Shown: positions 7,684-17,592 of the stretch, piece after piece
How the letters are laid out: every line of letters starts with the position of its first letter
Numbering within the stretch: the first letter of the stretch is position 1
Program-made: the position numbers and the translations under genes
Source of the DNA: JAJCYK01 sp965224285
Lineage (GTDB): Bacteria > Bacteroidota > Bacteroidia > Cytophagales > Cyclobacteriaceae
Length of the DNA: 64,000 bases
Assembly (NCBI GenBank): GCA_965224285.1
Contig: OZ245043.1
Span: 682,001-746,000, forward strand
Direction: 5' to 3'
Notes under the pieces: generated by a model
The model's database searches: none
Told to the model about the DNA's origin: nothing
The model's input: the letters and a program-made list of their open reading frames with translations, nothing else

Positions 7684-10179
7684 ATGAAAAAACTAGCCAA
7701 TTATGTATGCGGTGAATGGAAAGATCCTCAGGGAGAGGGTATCCCCCAGTATAACGCCATTACCGGTGAGCTAATAAGTGTGTGTGGCAGTGAAGGTTTG
7801 TCATTCTCCGATACCATGCAATATGGCAGGGATATAGGCAATCCAGCTCTGCGACAATTGTCCTTTCAAGAAAGAGGAATGATGCTTAAAAAACTGGCCT
7901 TATTTCTTTATAAAAAAAGGAAAGACTACTACCCCATTAGTTATCAAACTGGCGCTACCAAGGCCGACAGCTGGATTGATATTGACGGCGGTATCGGCAC
8001 ATTATTCGCCTACGCCAGCCTTAGGAAGCAGTTTCCCAATACCTCTTTTCATGTAGAAGGTGAAGTGGCCAACCTATCACGTGAGGGCAGTTTTATAGGG
8101 CATCATATTCTGGTTCCGAAGCGAGGGGTTGCGGTACATATCAACGCTTTTAATTTTCCCATATGGGGGATGCTGGAAAAGTGTTCGGTAAACTGGTTGG
8201 CCGGGATGCCGGCAGTGGTAAAGTCTGCAGAGCCTACCTCCTACCTTACCCAGGCAATGGTGCGGGATATTATTGATTCGGGCATTCTTCCGGAAGGTTC
8301 GCTGCAATTGATTTGCGGGTCGGGGGAAGGAATTTTGGAACCACTGATAGCCCAGGATGTAGTAACTTTCACTGGTTCTGCCAGTACGGGACGAAAACTG
8401 AAAGCACATCCCAATATCATTGAAAATTCCATCCCGTTTAATTTGGAAGCTGACTCCCTAAATGCCGCGGTCTTGGGCAGAGACGCGGTGGCGGGAACTG
8501 TTGAATTCGATCTTTTTGTAAAGGAAGTTTACCGGGAGATCATCACTAAATGCGGTCAGAAGTGTACTGCCATTCGACGAATTTTGGTCCCTGAGGACAT
8601 TGTGGAAGATTTCCAAATTGCTTTGGGCAAGCGCCTGCAAAAAGTGACCATCGGCAACCCGGAACACCAGGATGTCAGAATGGGTGCACTGGTCAGTAAA
8701 GTACAGCTGGAAGAAGTAAATAAACAGGTTCAGCGTTTATTGGAGGAATGCGAGGTGGCCATTGGTCAACCAGACCAGTCATTGGAAGCGCTGGATGCCC
8801 AGTGGAACCAAGGCGCGTTCTTCGCTCCTCTTGTGCTGATGAATGATGCACCTTTAAAAAAGATAAACACACATGATATAGAAGCTTTCGGTCCAGTAAG
8901 TACTATTATGCCCTACCAGGATCTGGAGGAGGCTATCACCATTTCTCATATGGGAAAGGGCTCGTTGGTGAGTTCTATCGTTACCTACGACGATGAAATA
9001 GCCAGCCAATATACCCGGGAGGCAGCCTCTCATCATGGCCGTATCCTTATCCTAAACCGGGAATGCGCAGCAGAAAGTACCGGCCATGGCTCACCGATGC
9101 CGCTACTATCGCATGGCGGACCTGGTCGTGCCGGCGGAGGGGAAGAAATGGGAGGCAAACGAGGGGTGATGCACTATTTACAGCGCTGTGCTGTTCAAGG
9201 CTCACCCACCACCCTATCACATGTCACTGCACAATATCAGCCTGGGGGGAAGGTCAATGAAACTCCTCAACACCCATTCAGATACCACTTTGAGGATATT
9301 CAGCCGGGCATGTCTATACTTACCCATAGAAGGACCATTACCGATACCGATATTATCAATTTTTCCAATCTCACCTGGGATCATTTTTATGCCCATACCG
9401 ATGTTACCTCGCTCCAGGGAACCATCTTTGAGAAGAGGGCAGCCCACGGGTATCTGCTGCTCTCAGCTGGTGCCGGATTATTTGTACATCCAGCCAAAAG
9501 TCCGGTAGCGGCAAATTACGGGTTGGATGAGTGCCGATTTTTGCGGCCTATCTATCACAACGATACCATTCAGGTCCGTCTTACCTGCAAACAAAAGATC
9601 GACCGGGATACCTCAGGGCGGGAGTTTCCCTCGGGAATTGTAAAATGGTATGAGGAAATATTGGATCAGGATGGCGAGTTAGTGGCATTTGCTACTATCT
9701 TGACTTTAGTGCAGAAGAAATGTCCCTTGAATGATGTGGATGAAGCCTTCATTACCAAAACGCTATCTTCTCTAGATGAGGATAGTAAACCTCTCTGGGG
9801 CATAATGTCGCCGCAACATATGGTCGAACACCTGCAGTATGTTTTTGAGATGGCAATCGGTAATATTAAGGCGGAGTTATACACTCCAGAAGAAAAATTG
9901 GAAAGGTTACAAGCGTCATTATACAACTACAACCCCCTTCCGCAAGATTTCCAGCACCCCATGCTTAAGAAAGGCAGCCGGGAAGATCTGCGATATGACC
10001 ACCTGGAAGATGCCAAACAGAATTTGGTAAAGAGTTACCGGGAATACCAAGACTACTTTAAAGAACATCCCGATGCTCAGCACCTTCATCCGGTGTTTGG
10101 AGATTTGGACAAGGAGTTATGGGATCTTTTGCATCGTAAGCATTTTGATCATCATTTCCGGCAGTTTTCATTGATCTGA
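7684..10179 (+). CDS. paaZ: PaaZ-type aldehyde dehydrogenase/enoyl-CoA hydratase with C-terminal DinB-like domain
   Basis: A protein of 831 residues. Residues 1-505 are an aldehyde dehydrogenase with catalytic Cys294 (CGQKCTAIRR) and Glu255 (FNLEADSLN). Residues about 520-678 are a MaoC-type hydratase with LTWDHFYAHTD and AAHGYLLLSAGAGLFV. This is the order of PaaZ, which opens the oxepin-CoA ring and oxidises the resulting aldehyde in aerobic phenylacetate degradation. E. coli PaaZ ends at about 681 residues. Here another 150 residues follow, starting at SLDEDSKPLWGIMSPQHMVE and ending with HFDHHF. They look like a DUF1569/DinB-like domain with potential metal-binding histidines. The gene is followed after 4 bp by an enoyl-CoA hydratase. 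The paaABCDE oxygenase genes are not in the window. Confidence 0.9.
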   Translation: MKKLANYVCGEWKDPQGEGIPQYNAITGELISVCGSEGLSFSDTMQYGRDIGNPALRQLSFQERGMMLKKLALFLYKKRKDYYPISYQTGATKADSWIDIDGGIGTLFAYASLRKQFPNTSFHVEGEVANLSREGSFIGHHILVPKRGVAVHINAFNFPIWGMLEKCSVNWLAGMPAVVKSAEPTSYLTQAMVRDIIDSGILPEGSLQLICGSGEGILEPLIAQDVVTFTGSASTGRKLKAHPNIIENSIPFNLEADSLNAAVLGRDAVAGTVEFDLFVKEVYREIITKCGQKCTAIRRILVPEDIVEDFQIALGKRLQKVTIGNPEHQDVRMGALVSKVQLEEVNKQVQRLLEECEVAIGQPDQSLEALDAQWNQGAFFAPLVLMNDAPLKKINTHDIEAFGPVSTIMPYQDLEEAITISHMGKGSLVSSIVTYDDEIASQYTREAASHHGRILILNRECAAESTGHGSPMPLLSHGGPGRAGGGEEMGGKRGVMHYLQRCAVQGSPTTLSHVTAQYQPGGKVNETPQHPFRYHFEDIQPGMSILTHRRTITDTDIINFSNLTWDHFYAHTDVTSLQGTIFEKRAAHGYLLLSAGAGLFVHPAKSPVAANYGLDECRFLRPIYHNDTIQVRLTCKQKIDRDTSGREFPSGIVKWYEEILDQDGELVAFATILTLVQKKCPLNDVDEAFITKTLSSLDEDSKPLWGIMSPQHMVEHLQYVFEMAIGNIKAELYTPEEKLERLQASLYNYNPLPQDFQHPMLKKGSREDLRYDHLEDAKQNLVKSYREYQDYFKEHPDAQHLHPVFGDLDKELWDLLHRKHFDHHFRQFSLI

Positions 10180-10183
10180 AAAT

Positions 10184-10951
10184 ATGGAACCATATGTAAC
10201 ATCTAATACTGGAAATTTGGGAGTGACTCAGGTAGAGTTTTACCACCCTTCTCATAACTCCCTTCCTGGAGAGCTGCTGACTAAACTGGCGCAGACCATA
10301 GAAGGTGTGGGAGCCTCCCCTGAAGTATCAGTGATCATATTAAAGAGCGGTGGCGATCGCACTTTTTGTGCCGGAGCCAGTTTCGAGGAATTGATCAACA
10401 TCCAGGATTTGCCCACAGGAAAACGGTTTTTTATGGGCTTTGCCAATGTAATAAACGCCTGCAGGAAGTGTCCTAAATTGATTATAGGCAGAATTCAAGG
10501 CAAAGCAGTAGGCGGAGGAGTAGGGCTGGCTGCCGCAACCGATTATTGCCTGGCCACCAAGTTTGCTTCGGTAAAATTGAGTGAATTAAACATCGGCATT
10601 GGACCCTTTGTAGTGGGCCCGGCAGTGGAGCGCAAAATTGGAGTGTCAGCTTTTAGTCAACTGGCTATCAATGCCAACACCTTTTATGACGCTTCATGGG
10701 CCAAAGAGAAAGGATTGTATGCCCAGGTTTATCAAGACCAGCAAGCGCTGGATCATCAGGTGTCAGAGCTAGCGGAATACCTGGCCAGAACCAATTACCA
10801 GGCCAGAGTAAAATTGAAAGAAATCTTCTGGCAGGGTTGTGAGCATTGGGACGACCTGTTAGAGGAACGGGCGGCCGTAAGCGGTGAATTAGTGTTATCT
10901 GATGAGACGAAAAAGGCGCTGGCCAGATTCAAAACGTCTACTCCCAAATAG
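10184..10951 (+). CDS. Enoyl-CoA hydratase/isomerase family protein
   Basis: A protein of 255 residues with the crotonase fold: the oxyanion segment FCAGASFEEL at about residues 62-71, then GKAVGGGVGLAAATDYCLAT and SELNIGIGPFVVGP. In standard hydratases the first catalytic Glu follows the GGG-x motif. Here that position is Gly (GGGVGLA), while the second Glu (SELNIG) is present. It may therefore be an isomerase or a variant hydratase. It starts 4 bp after paaZ and is surely co-transcribed, so a role in the lower phenylacetate or beta-oxidation-like steps is likely. It is not a clear paaF or paaG by sequence, so I give no symbol. Confidence 0.88.
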   Translation: MEPYVTSNTGNLGVTQVEFYHPSHNSLPGELLTKLAQTIEGVGASPEVSVIILKSGGDRTFCAGASFEELINIQDLPTGKRFFMGFANVINACRKCPKLIIGRIQGKAVGGGVGLAAATDYCLATKFASVKLSELNIGIGPFVVGPAVERKIGVSAFSQLAINANTFYDASWAKEKGLYAQVYQDQQALDHQVSELAEYLARTNYQARVKLKEIFWQGCEHWDDLLEERAAVSGELVLSDETKKALARFKTSTPK

Positions 10952-10993
10952 CATGTCCCTAAAAGTATGCCTATCTTATTTGGAAAAAGAATA

Positions 10994-13900
10994 ATGCCCA
11001 AATTCCCTCAATACTGCGGGGTGCTCCTAATTGCCCTCAGTTCCTGTACTGCCACCCCTCCTAAACCAGTGGAATTCGAAAGCCTTAGTGATGAAGCACG
11101 CCGCCTTCCAGAGCATGCCATTTCCGGAATACAGGTTAATTCCGGTTTGGCTTTGCAGCTGTTTGCCTCAGAGCCTATGATGATCAATCCTACTAATATT
11201 GCTGTTGATGAAAATGGGAGAGTATGGGTATGTGAAGCTTTTAACTACCGCACCAATCTCAACCCGGACTATAAAGAAAGGAAGGAAGGTGATCGGATCC
11301 TCATTTTAGAAGATACCAACGGTGATGGGGCGGCTGACCAAAGCACGGTTTTTTATCAGGGTCCGGAAATTAACTCTGCGCTGGGGATCTGGGTGGCGGG
11401 CCCTAAAGTGATTGTATCTTGCAGCCCTTCGGTTTTGGTATTTACAGACGAAGATGGGGATGGTAGAGCCGATAAAAAGGAGGTGCTATTTTCAGGTATA
11501 AAAGGGGTACAGCACGATCACGGAGTGCATGCCTTTACCTTCGGACCTGACGGTAAATTCTATTTCAACTTCGGTAATGAAGGATATCAGCTTTTGGATG
11601 CCAACGGACAACCCATAACCGACCAATTTGGACGACCGGTGGTAGCCGAAGGAAAGCCCTTCCGGCAGGGGATGGTATTCCGTTGTAATCCCGATGGTTC
11701 TCAGTTGGAGGTATTAGGTCATAACTTTCGCAATAATTTCGAACTTGCCGTAGATCCTTACGGGAATATATGGCAATCGGATAACGATGATGACGGAAAT
11801 CGTGCAACTCGTATCAACTTTGTTATGGAATATGGCAACTATGGATTTACCGATGAAATAACGGGAGCGGGTTGGCGGCAGAAACGTATAGGCATGCACA
11901 AGGATATCCCACAAAGGCATTGGCACTTAAATGACCCCGGGGTAGTACCCAACTTACTTCATACTGGCTCCGGATCCCCTACGGGAATGGTGTACTACAC
12001 CGGTGATTTGCTTTCAACCTTCAAAAATCAAATGATACACTGCGAACCCGGACATAATGTGGTGCGCAGCTATCCTACTGCTCTCAAAGGCGCCGGATTC
12101 ACTGCGCAGATCAACAATTTGGTTAAAGGAAAGGACGAGTGGTTTCGCCCCTCTGATATCTGCGTAGCCCCTGATGGATCCCTATTTATTGCTGACTGGT
12201 ACGACCCGGGAGTAGGTGGACATAAAATGGGTGATCCTGATCGAGGCCGAGTTTATCGACTTGCACCTTCTGAAACTACTTATGACGTGGATGAATTCAA
12301 ACTGGAGAACCCTGAGCAAGCCATAAATGGGCTTTTAAGCCCCAACCTAGCCCGGCAATATTTATCCTGGCACTATCTGCATGCCATGCAGGATAAGGCC
12401 ATCCCCTATCTTGAAGATCTTTGGACTCAATCGGAAGTTGATAAAAAGGCCCGGGCCTTATGGCTGTTAGGAAATATAGAGGGAAAGGCACCACATTACA
12501 TCTCGCTGGGACTTGAACATGATGATCCAAATCTGAGAATAACCGCCCTAAGATTGGCCAGACAAAGAGCTTCCGAAAATTTACCGGAATATATCTCCAA
12601 ACTGGTTTCAGACCGAAGTCCCCAAGTGCGCCGAGAAGTAGCTATCGCTTTATATGGCTATGACCATGAAAAACTACCTCAATGGTGGAGTACTTTAGCC
12701 GGGGGGTATGACGGCAACGATAGATGGTACCTTGAAGCATTGGGAATTGCTTCCGACAGGCACCCGGATGCGATTCTGGATTACTGGTTGGATCAGGTAG
12801 GCGACAACTGGAACTCCCCTATGGGGCGGGATATTATTTGGAGAGTAAGGGGAAAAGCAGCCCTTCCCCTGTTGGCCAACTTAATTGCTGATGGTAAATC
12901 CAGTGAGGAGGAGATTAAAAGCTATTTACGAGCGTTTCATTTTCATCCCAATGACCAGTCCCAGGTCCTGCTGGCGGGTTTGTTGGGATTGGATCACCCT
13001 ATGCAAATTAAGATCGACACCTACGTATTAGGATTGTTAAGTCCGGAATATGTATCTAAATCAGGGTCCATAAAACAAAGGTTGAATAATCTGCTCCCTA
13101 AGATCAAGGGATCGGAGGAATACTTGGATATTGTACGCAACCAAAATTTACCTGAACAAAACCAATACTTGCTGGATATGGCTGTGAATGGATCTGATGC
13201 TGAACTCAGCCAGGAAGCTGCCAATCTTTTACTAAATAGGAATGGGCTGGAGCTGATAATTAAGGCCCTTGATGAAAGCGAATCAACACAACGTCGAAAA
13301 ATAATGATGCTTCTGGGCCGTAGTGGGGAGTCTGAGGTTAGAGAATTTCTAAGGGCCCAGGTAAACCTCAGCCGTGACTCCGTAAACTCAGAGTTGGCAG
13401 TAGAGGCTCTTAATCAAACCTGGGGGGGACAAGAAGCTTTATATCGTATGCTTGAAAACAATGAACTTCCTGCTTCATTGCGACAAAAAACTTCAGTGCT
13501 GTTACTCTCCGCCTTCAATAGTGACATTAGAGAGGCAATGTCCGTTTCGTTGGACAATGAGCAGGGATTTCAGAATTTATCAACGGTGTTAGAAAAACTG
13601 GATCATAACCAGGGCGCTGCCAATAGAGGATCCGAGATCTTCAGTACCCACTGTGCCAGCTGCCATCAGGTGAATGGTCAGGGTACTAACTTCGGGCCTG
13701 ATCTATCCGAGATCGGTTCCAAACTGGCTAAAAAGGCCCTGTTGGCTTCGATTGCCCAACCTTCTGCCGGGATCAATTTTGGTTATGAAGGGTACAGCGT
13801 GCATTTGAAGGATGGAGTGATACATACCGGTTTCATAGCCTCTGAAACCCCTGAAAGTTTGATCTTGAGAACCATGGGTGGGTTATCCAGGGATTTGGAT

Positions 13901-14044
13901 AGGGAAGACATTGCCAGTATTGAACCTCTAAATCAATCCTTGATGCCCGCTGGGTTGCACCTGGCCATGAGTGAACAGGAATTAGTCGATTTGATCTCTT
14001 ATTTGGAAACTCTGAAAACCGCCGAATTAGCTAGTAGCCATTAA
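10994..14044 (+). CDS. PVC-type membrane-bound dehydrogenase/heme-binding lipoprotein
   Basis: About 1,016 residues from the ATG at 10994; an upstream in-frame start at 10967 exists but the later one gives a clean lipoprotein signal ending LIALSSC. Residues about 45-430 form a beta-propeller of the TIGR02604 type (NPTNIAVDENGRVWVCEAFN, EDTNGDGAADQ, SLFIADWYDPGVGGHK). HEAT-like helical repeats follow (about 440-860). The end is a TIGR02603-type cytochrome c domain with a CASCH heme motif and a later MPAGL that could supply the axial Met. Such proteins abound in Planctomycetes and occur in Bacteroidota. They are thought to oxidise sugars or other organics at the envelope. Its stop lies 2 bp from that of the convergent sulfatase. 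Confidence 0.88.
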   Translation: MPKFPQYCGVLLIALSSCTATPPKPVEFESLSDEARRLPEHAISGIQVNSGLALQLFASEPMMINPTNIAVDENGRVWVCEAFNYRTNLNPDYKERKEGDRILILEDTNGDGAADQSTVFYQGPEINSALGIWVAGPKVIVSCSPSVLVFTDEDGDGRADKKEVLFSGIKGVQHDHGVHAFTFGPDGKFYFNFGNEGYQLLDANGQPITDQFGRPVVAEGKPFRQGMVFRCNPDGSQLEVLGHNFRNNFELAVDPYGNIWQSDNDDDGNRATRINFVMEYGNYGFTDEITGAGWRQKRIGMHKDIPQRHWHLNDPGVVPNLLHTGSGSPTGMVYYTGDLLSTFKNQMIHCEPGHNVVRSYPTALKGAGFTAQINNLVKGKDEWFRPSDICVAPDGSLFIADWYDPGVGGHKMGDPDRGRVYRLAPSETTYDVDEFKLENPEQAINGLLSPNLARQYLSWHYLHAMQDKAIPYLEDLWTQSEVDKKARALWLLGNIEGKAPHYISLGLEHDDPNLRITALRLARQRASENLPEYISKLVSDRSPQVRREVAIALYGYDHEKLPQWWSTLAGGYDGNDRWYLEALGIASDRHPDAILDYWLDQVGDNWNSPMGRDIIWRVRGKAALPLLANLIADGKSSEEEIKSYLRAFHFHPNDQSQVLLAGLLGLDHPMQIKIDTYVLGLLSPEYVSKSGSIKQRLNNLLPKIKGSEEYLDIVRNQNLPEQNQYLLDMAVNGSDAELSQEAANLLLNRNGLELIIKALDESESTQRRKIMMLLGRSGESEVREFLRAQVNLSRDSVNSELAVEALNQTWGGQEALYRMLENNELPASLRQKTSVLLLSAFNSDIREAMSVSLDNEQGFQNLSTVLEKLDHNQGAANRGSEIFSTHCASCHQVNGQGTNFGPDLSEIGSKLAKKALLASIAQPSAGINFGYEGYSVHLKDGVIHTGFIASETPESLILRTMGGLSRDLDREDIASIEPLNQSLMPAGLHLAMSEQELVDLISYLETLKTAELASSH

Positions 14045-14046
14045 CT

Positions 14047-15690
14047 CTATCGACGATTCTCATAGATCTCAATATATCTTTGGTCTAATTCGACGGAGTC
14101 CTGATACTTCTCCCTTAGTTGGCTCAGCCGCATTTTCAATTCCTCCACCACATCGCTATATTCAGCATCATGATATACATTTTTCATTTCCAGAGGATCA
14201 TCGGTACGGTCATATAATTCCCACTCATCGATGTCGTAATAAAAATGAGCAAGTTTGTATTGGTCGGTGACTATCCCGTAATGGCGTTTTACCATATGTA
14301 CGCTGGGATATTCGTAATAATGATAATAGACGGCATCACGAGTCCATTGCTGATCATTGCCAGAAAGTAGTGGCATAAGACTTTCACCTTGCATATCTTC
14401 AGGGGCTTGAATGCCAGCGGCTTCTAAAAAAGTTTGGGCAAAATCGAGATTCTGTACCAATTCCTGGCTTTCGCTGCCGGGTTCTATCACCCCTGGCCAA
14501 CTGATCATTAACGGAGTTTTAAATGATTCATCATAGATAAATCTTTTATCAAACCAACCATGTTCTCCCAGATAGAAGCCCTGGTCAGAAGTATACACCA
14601 CCATAGTATTTTCACTCAAACCGTTGGCTTCTAGATAGTCCAATACCCTCCCAACCCCGTCATCCACTGCGGCAATGCATCCCAGGTAATCCTGCATGTA
14701 ACGCTGATATCGCCATCGCATTAGGTCTTCCTTGGACATACCGGCATACTTCGATTTAAAATCCTCATTGATAGGACGGTATACCGAATCCCAAGAAGCC
14801 CTTTGTGCCTGGTTCTGTCTGCCCACCTCCCGTTCAAATGCTGCTTTATCCCAGTGGATGGCTTCGGGAATATTAAGCTCATCCATCACTTCCGGATAGA
14901 TCTTTGAGTCCCCTGCCCAATTCATGTGCTCCAGGATATTCATCTCGGCCTCTTTAGCGGCAGTACCCCTCCCTGCATAATCATCAAATAAAGTCGGAGG
15001 CTCCTTAAAAGTACGTTGGGTAAACTCCCGGTAGTGTCTTCTGGGGGGAAGCCATTCCCGATGAGGTGCCTTGTGCAGGTACATGAGCAGAAACGGCTTG
15101 GCAGTATCCCGCTCCTGGCTTAACCAATCCAGGGTCATATCGGTGATGAGGTCTGTGGTATATCCTTCCAATTGGATCTTCCCTTCATCCTTGGTGATAA
15201 AATCCGGATTATAATAAGTACCCTGACCAGGCAGAATTTTAAACTGATCAAAACCTTTCGGGTTATTGCCGAAATGTAGTTTTCCAAACATAGCCGTCTG
15301 ATAACCTGACTGCTGCATTAGTTGAGGAAAAGTAACATTAGTAGTATCAAATGGCATCATGTTATCGATCTTACCATTGAGGTGAGTGTGCTTGCCAGTG
15401 AGAATGGTAGCCCTCGACGGGGCACAAATGGAGTTGGTCACAGAAGCGTTGGTGAACAGCATACCTTGTTTGGCGATCCGATCAATGTGGGGTGTTTGTA
15501 TCAGATGGTCGCTATAAGCGCTTATAGCCTGGTAAGCATGGTCATCAGACATGATGAATAAGATATTTGGCCTTTTGTGCCTCTCTTCATCTGGCTTAGT
15601 TGAATCTTCCACACAGGACGAGAGAAGTATCAATCCCCAACAAAAGGCCAGCAATAGCGAATGCATTCGATTAATTATTTTATCTTTCAT
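14047..15690 (-). CDS. Secreted sulfatase lipoprotein, formylglycine type
   Basis: A protein of 547 residues with a lipoprotein signal ending LLSSC (about residues 22-26). It has the sulfatase fold start RPNILFIMSDDHAYQ with metal-binding Asp-Asp. The CAPSR motif carries Cys89, which would be matured to formylglycine. It continues with TGKHTHLNG, YTSDQGFYLGEHGWFDKRF and, at the C-terminus, the DUF4976-like WELYDRTDDPLEMKNV. It most likely removes sulfate esters from glycans; the substrate cannot be deduced. A maturation enzyme is required and is not in the window. The gene is divergent from the DUF1080 gene (52 bp between starts) and convergent with the heme-protein gene. Confidence 0.92.
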   Translation of the reverse strand: MKDKIINRMHSLLLAFCWGLILLSSCVEDSTKPDEERHKRPNILFIMSDDHAYQAISAYSDHLIQTPHIDRIAKQGMLFTNASVTNSICAPSRATILTGKHTHLNGKIDNMMPFDTTNVTFPQLMQQSGYQTAMFGKLHFGNNPKGFDQFKILPGQGTYYNPDFITKDEGKIQLEGYTTDLITDMTLDWLSQERDTAKPFLLMYLHKAPHREWLPPRRHYREFTQRTFKEPPTLFDDYAGRGTAAKEAEMNILEHMNWAGDSKIYPEVMDELNIPEAIHWDKAAFEREVGRQNQAQRASWDSVYRPINEDFKSKYAGMSKEDLMRWRYQRYMQDYLGCIAAVDDGVGRVLDYLEANGLSENTMVVYTSDQGFYLGEHGWFDKRFIYDESFKTPLMISWPGVIEPGSESQELVQNLDFAQTFLEAAGIQAPEDMQGESLMPLLSGNDQQWTRDAVYYHYYEYPSVHMVKRHYGIVTDQYKLAHFYYDIDEWELYDRTDDPLEMKNVYHDAEYSDVVEELKMRLSQLREKYQDSVELDQRYIEIYENRR

Positions 15691-15742
15691 TTAGCATAGT
15701 TTAAAGAAGGCAATTTCCACTAAAATTTAATTTATTCAAAAG

Positions 15743-16528
15743 ATGACTTACAGCCCATACGGTAAACTATTAAATATTACCTTATTTATATTAATCTTCA
15801 CTTGTCCAACCCTCATAATAGCCCAAGATGTTGGGGTAAATACTGCTCCACCAGCCGATGCCATAGTGTTGTTTGACGGAAGTGAGGAATCTTTACACGC
15901 CAACTGGATTTACTGGGAAGGTCCCAGATTGGCTGCCACTATGCCCATTGCCTGGGCTTTACAGGATGATCCTGAGGGAAAAGGTAAAGTATTTAACAGT
16001 AACGACCCGGCTGCTGCCGGTGGTAAATATGGGGCAGCTGATATTGTGACCAGGAAGAAATTTCGGGATTTTAGATTACATGTGGAATTTTTTATCAGCG
16101 AACCGAAAGGAAACAGCGGTGTATATCTACAAAACCGTTACGAGATCCAAATCCTGGATGGAGATAGCACCAAGCACGGTATGGGTGCCATTATTAATGA
16201 GACTCCCTCTCCTTATCATGCCTACCATGGAGTGGGTAAGTGGAATGCTTACGACGTAGTGTTCAAAGCCGCCCGATTTGCTGACGGGAAGCGGGTAGAG
16301 CCCGCTATGGCTACCGTGTATTTCAATGGCAAAAAAGTGCATACCAACCAAAAGATCAACCAAGTATGGGGTGGCGCCAATTCTGGCTTGGATGGCGGCA
16401 ATCAGGAAGGAAAGGGAATTACAGATCGTCCGGGTGGGATCAAGCTGCAAGCTGAAGGACATAATGTCTTATACCGTAACATTTGGATAAAAGAATTGGA
16501 TCTGGATTCAAAGGATACTGATTTCTGA
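15743..16528 (+). CDS. DUF1080 (3-keto-disaccharide hydrolase-like) secreted protein
   Basis: A protein of 261 residues with a signal peptide at about 8-28 (ITLFILIFTCPTLIIAQ). The rest is one DUF1080 domain: IVLFDGSEESLHANW, FRLHVEFFISEPKGNSGVYL, NRYEIQILD, TVYFNGKKVH and a closing GGIKLQAEGHNVLYRNIWIK. Some DUF1080 proteins hydrolyse 3-keto-glycosides; others are carbohydrate-binding or lyase-like. Divergence from the sulfatase across only 52 bp suggests shared control and a joint glycan role (inference). It is followed by the tandem-repeat region and has no obvious terminator. Confidence 0.88.
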   Translation: MTYSPYGKLLNITLFILIFTCPTLIIAQDVGVNTAPPADAIVLFDGSEESLHANWIYWEGPRLAATMPIAWALQDDPEGKGKVFNSNDPAAAGGKYGAADIVTRKKFRDFRLHVEFFISEPKGNSGVYLQNRYEIQILDGDSTKHGMGAIINETPSPYHAYHGVGKWNAYDVVFKAARFADGKRVEPAMATVYFNGKKVHTNQKINQVWGGANSGLDGGNQEGKGITDRPGGIKLQAEGHNVLYRNIWIKELDLDSKDTDF

Positions 16529-16561
16529 TCCTTTATTCGTTTTAGTCTCACTGCTGGGATC

Positions 16562-17317
16562 CCTGGATTAAGTTTGCAAATTAATCCGCTCCACCGGAAC
16601 CAAAGTCAACTATCCCCCTAGAAAGAATGAGCTTAAACAATGCGGTAATTTAAAATTAATACCCACCAGAGCTAATACCAGACGCCAAAGTAAATTACCA
16701 AGCTGCTACTTATGGGATTGCTTTGCTACGCGCGCAATGACAGCCTGGTGATGTTTTGTATGAATCATGAGATCGCACATCCCTCAACCTGGATTAAGTT
16801 TGCAAATTAATCCGCTCCACCGGAACCAAAGTCAACTATCCCCCTAGAAAGAATGAGCTTAAACAATGCGGTAATTTAAAATTAATACCCACCAGAGCTA
16901 ATACCAGACGCCAAAGTAAATTACCAAGCTGCTACTTATAGGATTGCTTTGCTACGCGCGCAATGACAGCCTGGTGATGTTTTGTATGAATCATGAGATC
17001 GCACATCCCTCAACCTGGATTAAGTTTGCAAATTAATCCGCTCCACCGGAACCAAAGTCAACTATTCTCCTAGAAAGAATGAGCTTTAACAATGCGGCAA
17101 TTTAAAATTAATACCCACCAGAGCTAATACCAGGCGCCAAAGTAAATTACCAAGCTGCTACTTATAGGATTGCTTTGCTACGCGCGCAATGACAGCCTGG
17201 TGATGTTTTGTATGAATCATGAGATCGCACATCCCTCAACCTGGATTAAGTTTGCAAATTAATCCGCTCCACCGGAACCAAAGTCAACTATCCTCCTAGA
17301 AAGAATGAGCTTAAACA
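16562..17317. repeat. 226-bp intergenic tandem repeat, 3.35 copies
   Basis: Copies start with CCTGGATTAAG at 16562, 16788, 17014 and 17240, a constant 226-bp period; the last is cut after about 78 bp. Copies 1 and 2 differ at one base and copy 3 at a handful. Each unit has an imperfect palindrome at its start (GGATTAA, 9-nt spacer, TTAATCC) and an arm pair GGTAATTTA/TAAATTACC (16644-16652 and 16691-16699 in copy 1; copy 3 has a C in the left arm). Near its end is an ATTGC...GCAAT segment in GGATTGCTTTGCTACGC, with GCGCAATGACA following, which resembles common dispersed bacterial repeats. No open frame spans the units. Confidence 0.95.
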
Positions 17318-17592
17318 GCGCTGCTATCTACAGCAATACCAGTGCTGCCGAGGTAGTCACGATACCCAAACTCTCTTTATGGGCGGCGAAGCAAAAAATT
17401 CAGCACTAAGGAGGAAGCAAGAAATACGAGGTCACCATGTGTCCAACATTCGTCTTTCGTCTTTCGTAATTCGTAATTCTGCATATCCCTCCAGTTAGTG
17501 ACGAAGTAAAAAGAAAAATAAGTCTCTAGCTATTAATCCAGGGCTTAATCAAAATCATGTAGGAGTAACATTTAAATAACTCTGAAAGATCG
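17318..17592. other. Non-coding tail after the tandem repeat
   Basis: 275 bp between the last repeat unit and the stop of the TonB-type receptor gene. It holds a low-complexity stretch at about 17452-17480 built from TTCGTCTTTCG and TTCGTAATTCG steps. No gene or terminator is visible. Confidence 0.5.

Noticed and set aside
16562..17317. CRISPR array
   Set aside because: Units are 226 bp with no short repeat/variable spacer alternation, and no cas genes are near.
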